The position numbers were made by a program, and so were the translations under genes. DNA of 64,000 bases from Ascidia mentula (Eukaryota; Chordata; Ascidiacea; Phlebobranchia; Ascidiidae). Each line of letters starts with the position of its first letter. The stretch's first letter is position 1. Below, piece after piece: positions 63,936-64,000 of the stretch. The notes beneath the pieces are model-generated. The model was not told where the DNA came from, did not search any database, and saw nothing but the letters and a program-made list of their open reading frames with translations. The stretch spans positions 248,001 through 312,000 of the forward strand of contig OX387202.1 in assembly GCA_947561715.1 (NCBI GenBank). Reading direction: 5' to 3'.

Positions 63936-64000
63936 TGAAGCCGTTCACCTTCCTTCTGATCCGAGCAACTCGACTGAAGTGATCAAGAATTACCAACCTA
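63936..64000 (+). CDS. ZP domain exon 4 (partial, runs off the window)
   Basis: After TTACAG the frame T-GAA-GCC gives EAVHLPSDPSNSTEVIKNYQ, which resembles the ZP-C segment after the first ZP-C Cys (normally C.A.PS.DP.....Y.LI..GC). It begins with the third base of a codon, so the previous exon should end in phase 2. The window ends inside it. Confidence 0.55.

Overview
The window is AT-rich, intron-containing eukaryotic DNA. Introns are short (62-150 bp where no repeat has entered), exon modules are phase 1-1, and the content is LRR exons of NLR/ribonuclease-inhibitor type, FN3 and ZP domains, Ty3/gypsy, Tx1/L1-like LINE and Penelope-like elements (PLEs). This fits a marine invertebrate, and a tunicate such as Ciona is my best guess. 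That is an inference; nothing in the window proves the species.

Layout. (1) 150-912, minus strand: four spliced exons of a SAMD3-like gene carrying two in-frame TAA codons. (2) About 1.6-31 kb: a patchwork of old and young mobile DNA in which one host segment (LRR exon plus flanks) has been copied several times, at about 2.2-4.2, 6.3-13.9 and 25.0-29.7 kb. Comparing the copies gives natural empty sites, which date three insertions exactly: a hAT-type element (10291-11116), a 135-bp Harbinger-type MITE (11143-11277) and a PLE (25862-28236). Three copies of one LINE family lie on the minus strand (13885-17980, 17981-~21890, 29747-30893), and three Ty3/gypsy fragments lie on the plus strand. (3) 31.08 kb to the right edge, plus strand: a multi-exon gene with at least ten FN3 modules followed by a zona pellucida (ZP) domain. 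One of its introns is about 25 kb long and is filled by a 20-kb satellite of ~190-bp monomers with higher-order structure and by a 20-bp minisatellite. Further minisatellites sit in another intron (29-bp unit) and across a ZP exon/intron border (34-bp unit).

The most interesting object is a 750-bp insertion at 25901-26650. It is a tandem array of 283-nt units, each with a complete type I hammerhead ribozyme on the minus strand, ending in an inverted fourth hammerhead on the plus strand. It has no coding capacity, it is flanked by a 12-bp target duplication, and it sits inside the 3' part of a PLE that carries its own, different hammerhead motifs. This is the architecture expected of an animal retrozyme (small circular-RNA retroelement) mobilised by PLE machinery.

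Most coding remnants are broken by stops, frameshifts or deletions. The FN3-ZP gene looks most alive, but it has a frameshifted FN3 exon, a truncated first FN3 exon and a damaged ZP splice donor. It may therefore be a decaying copy, or the assembly may be imperfect in this repeat-rich region.
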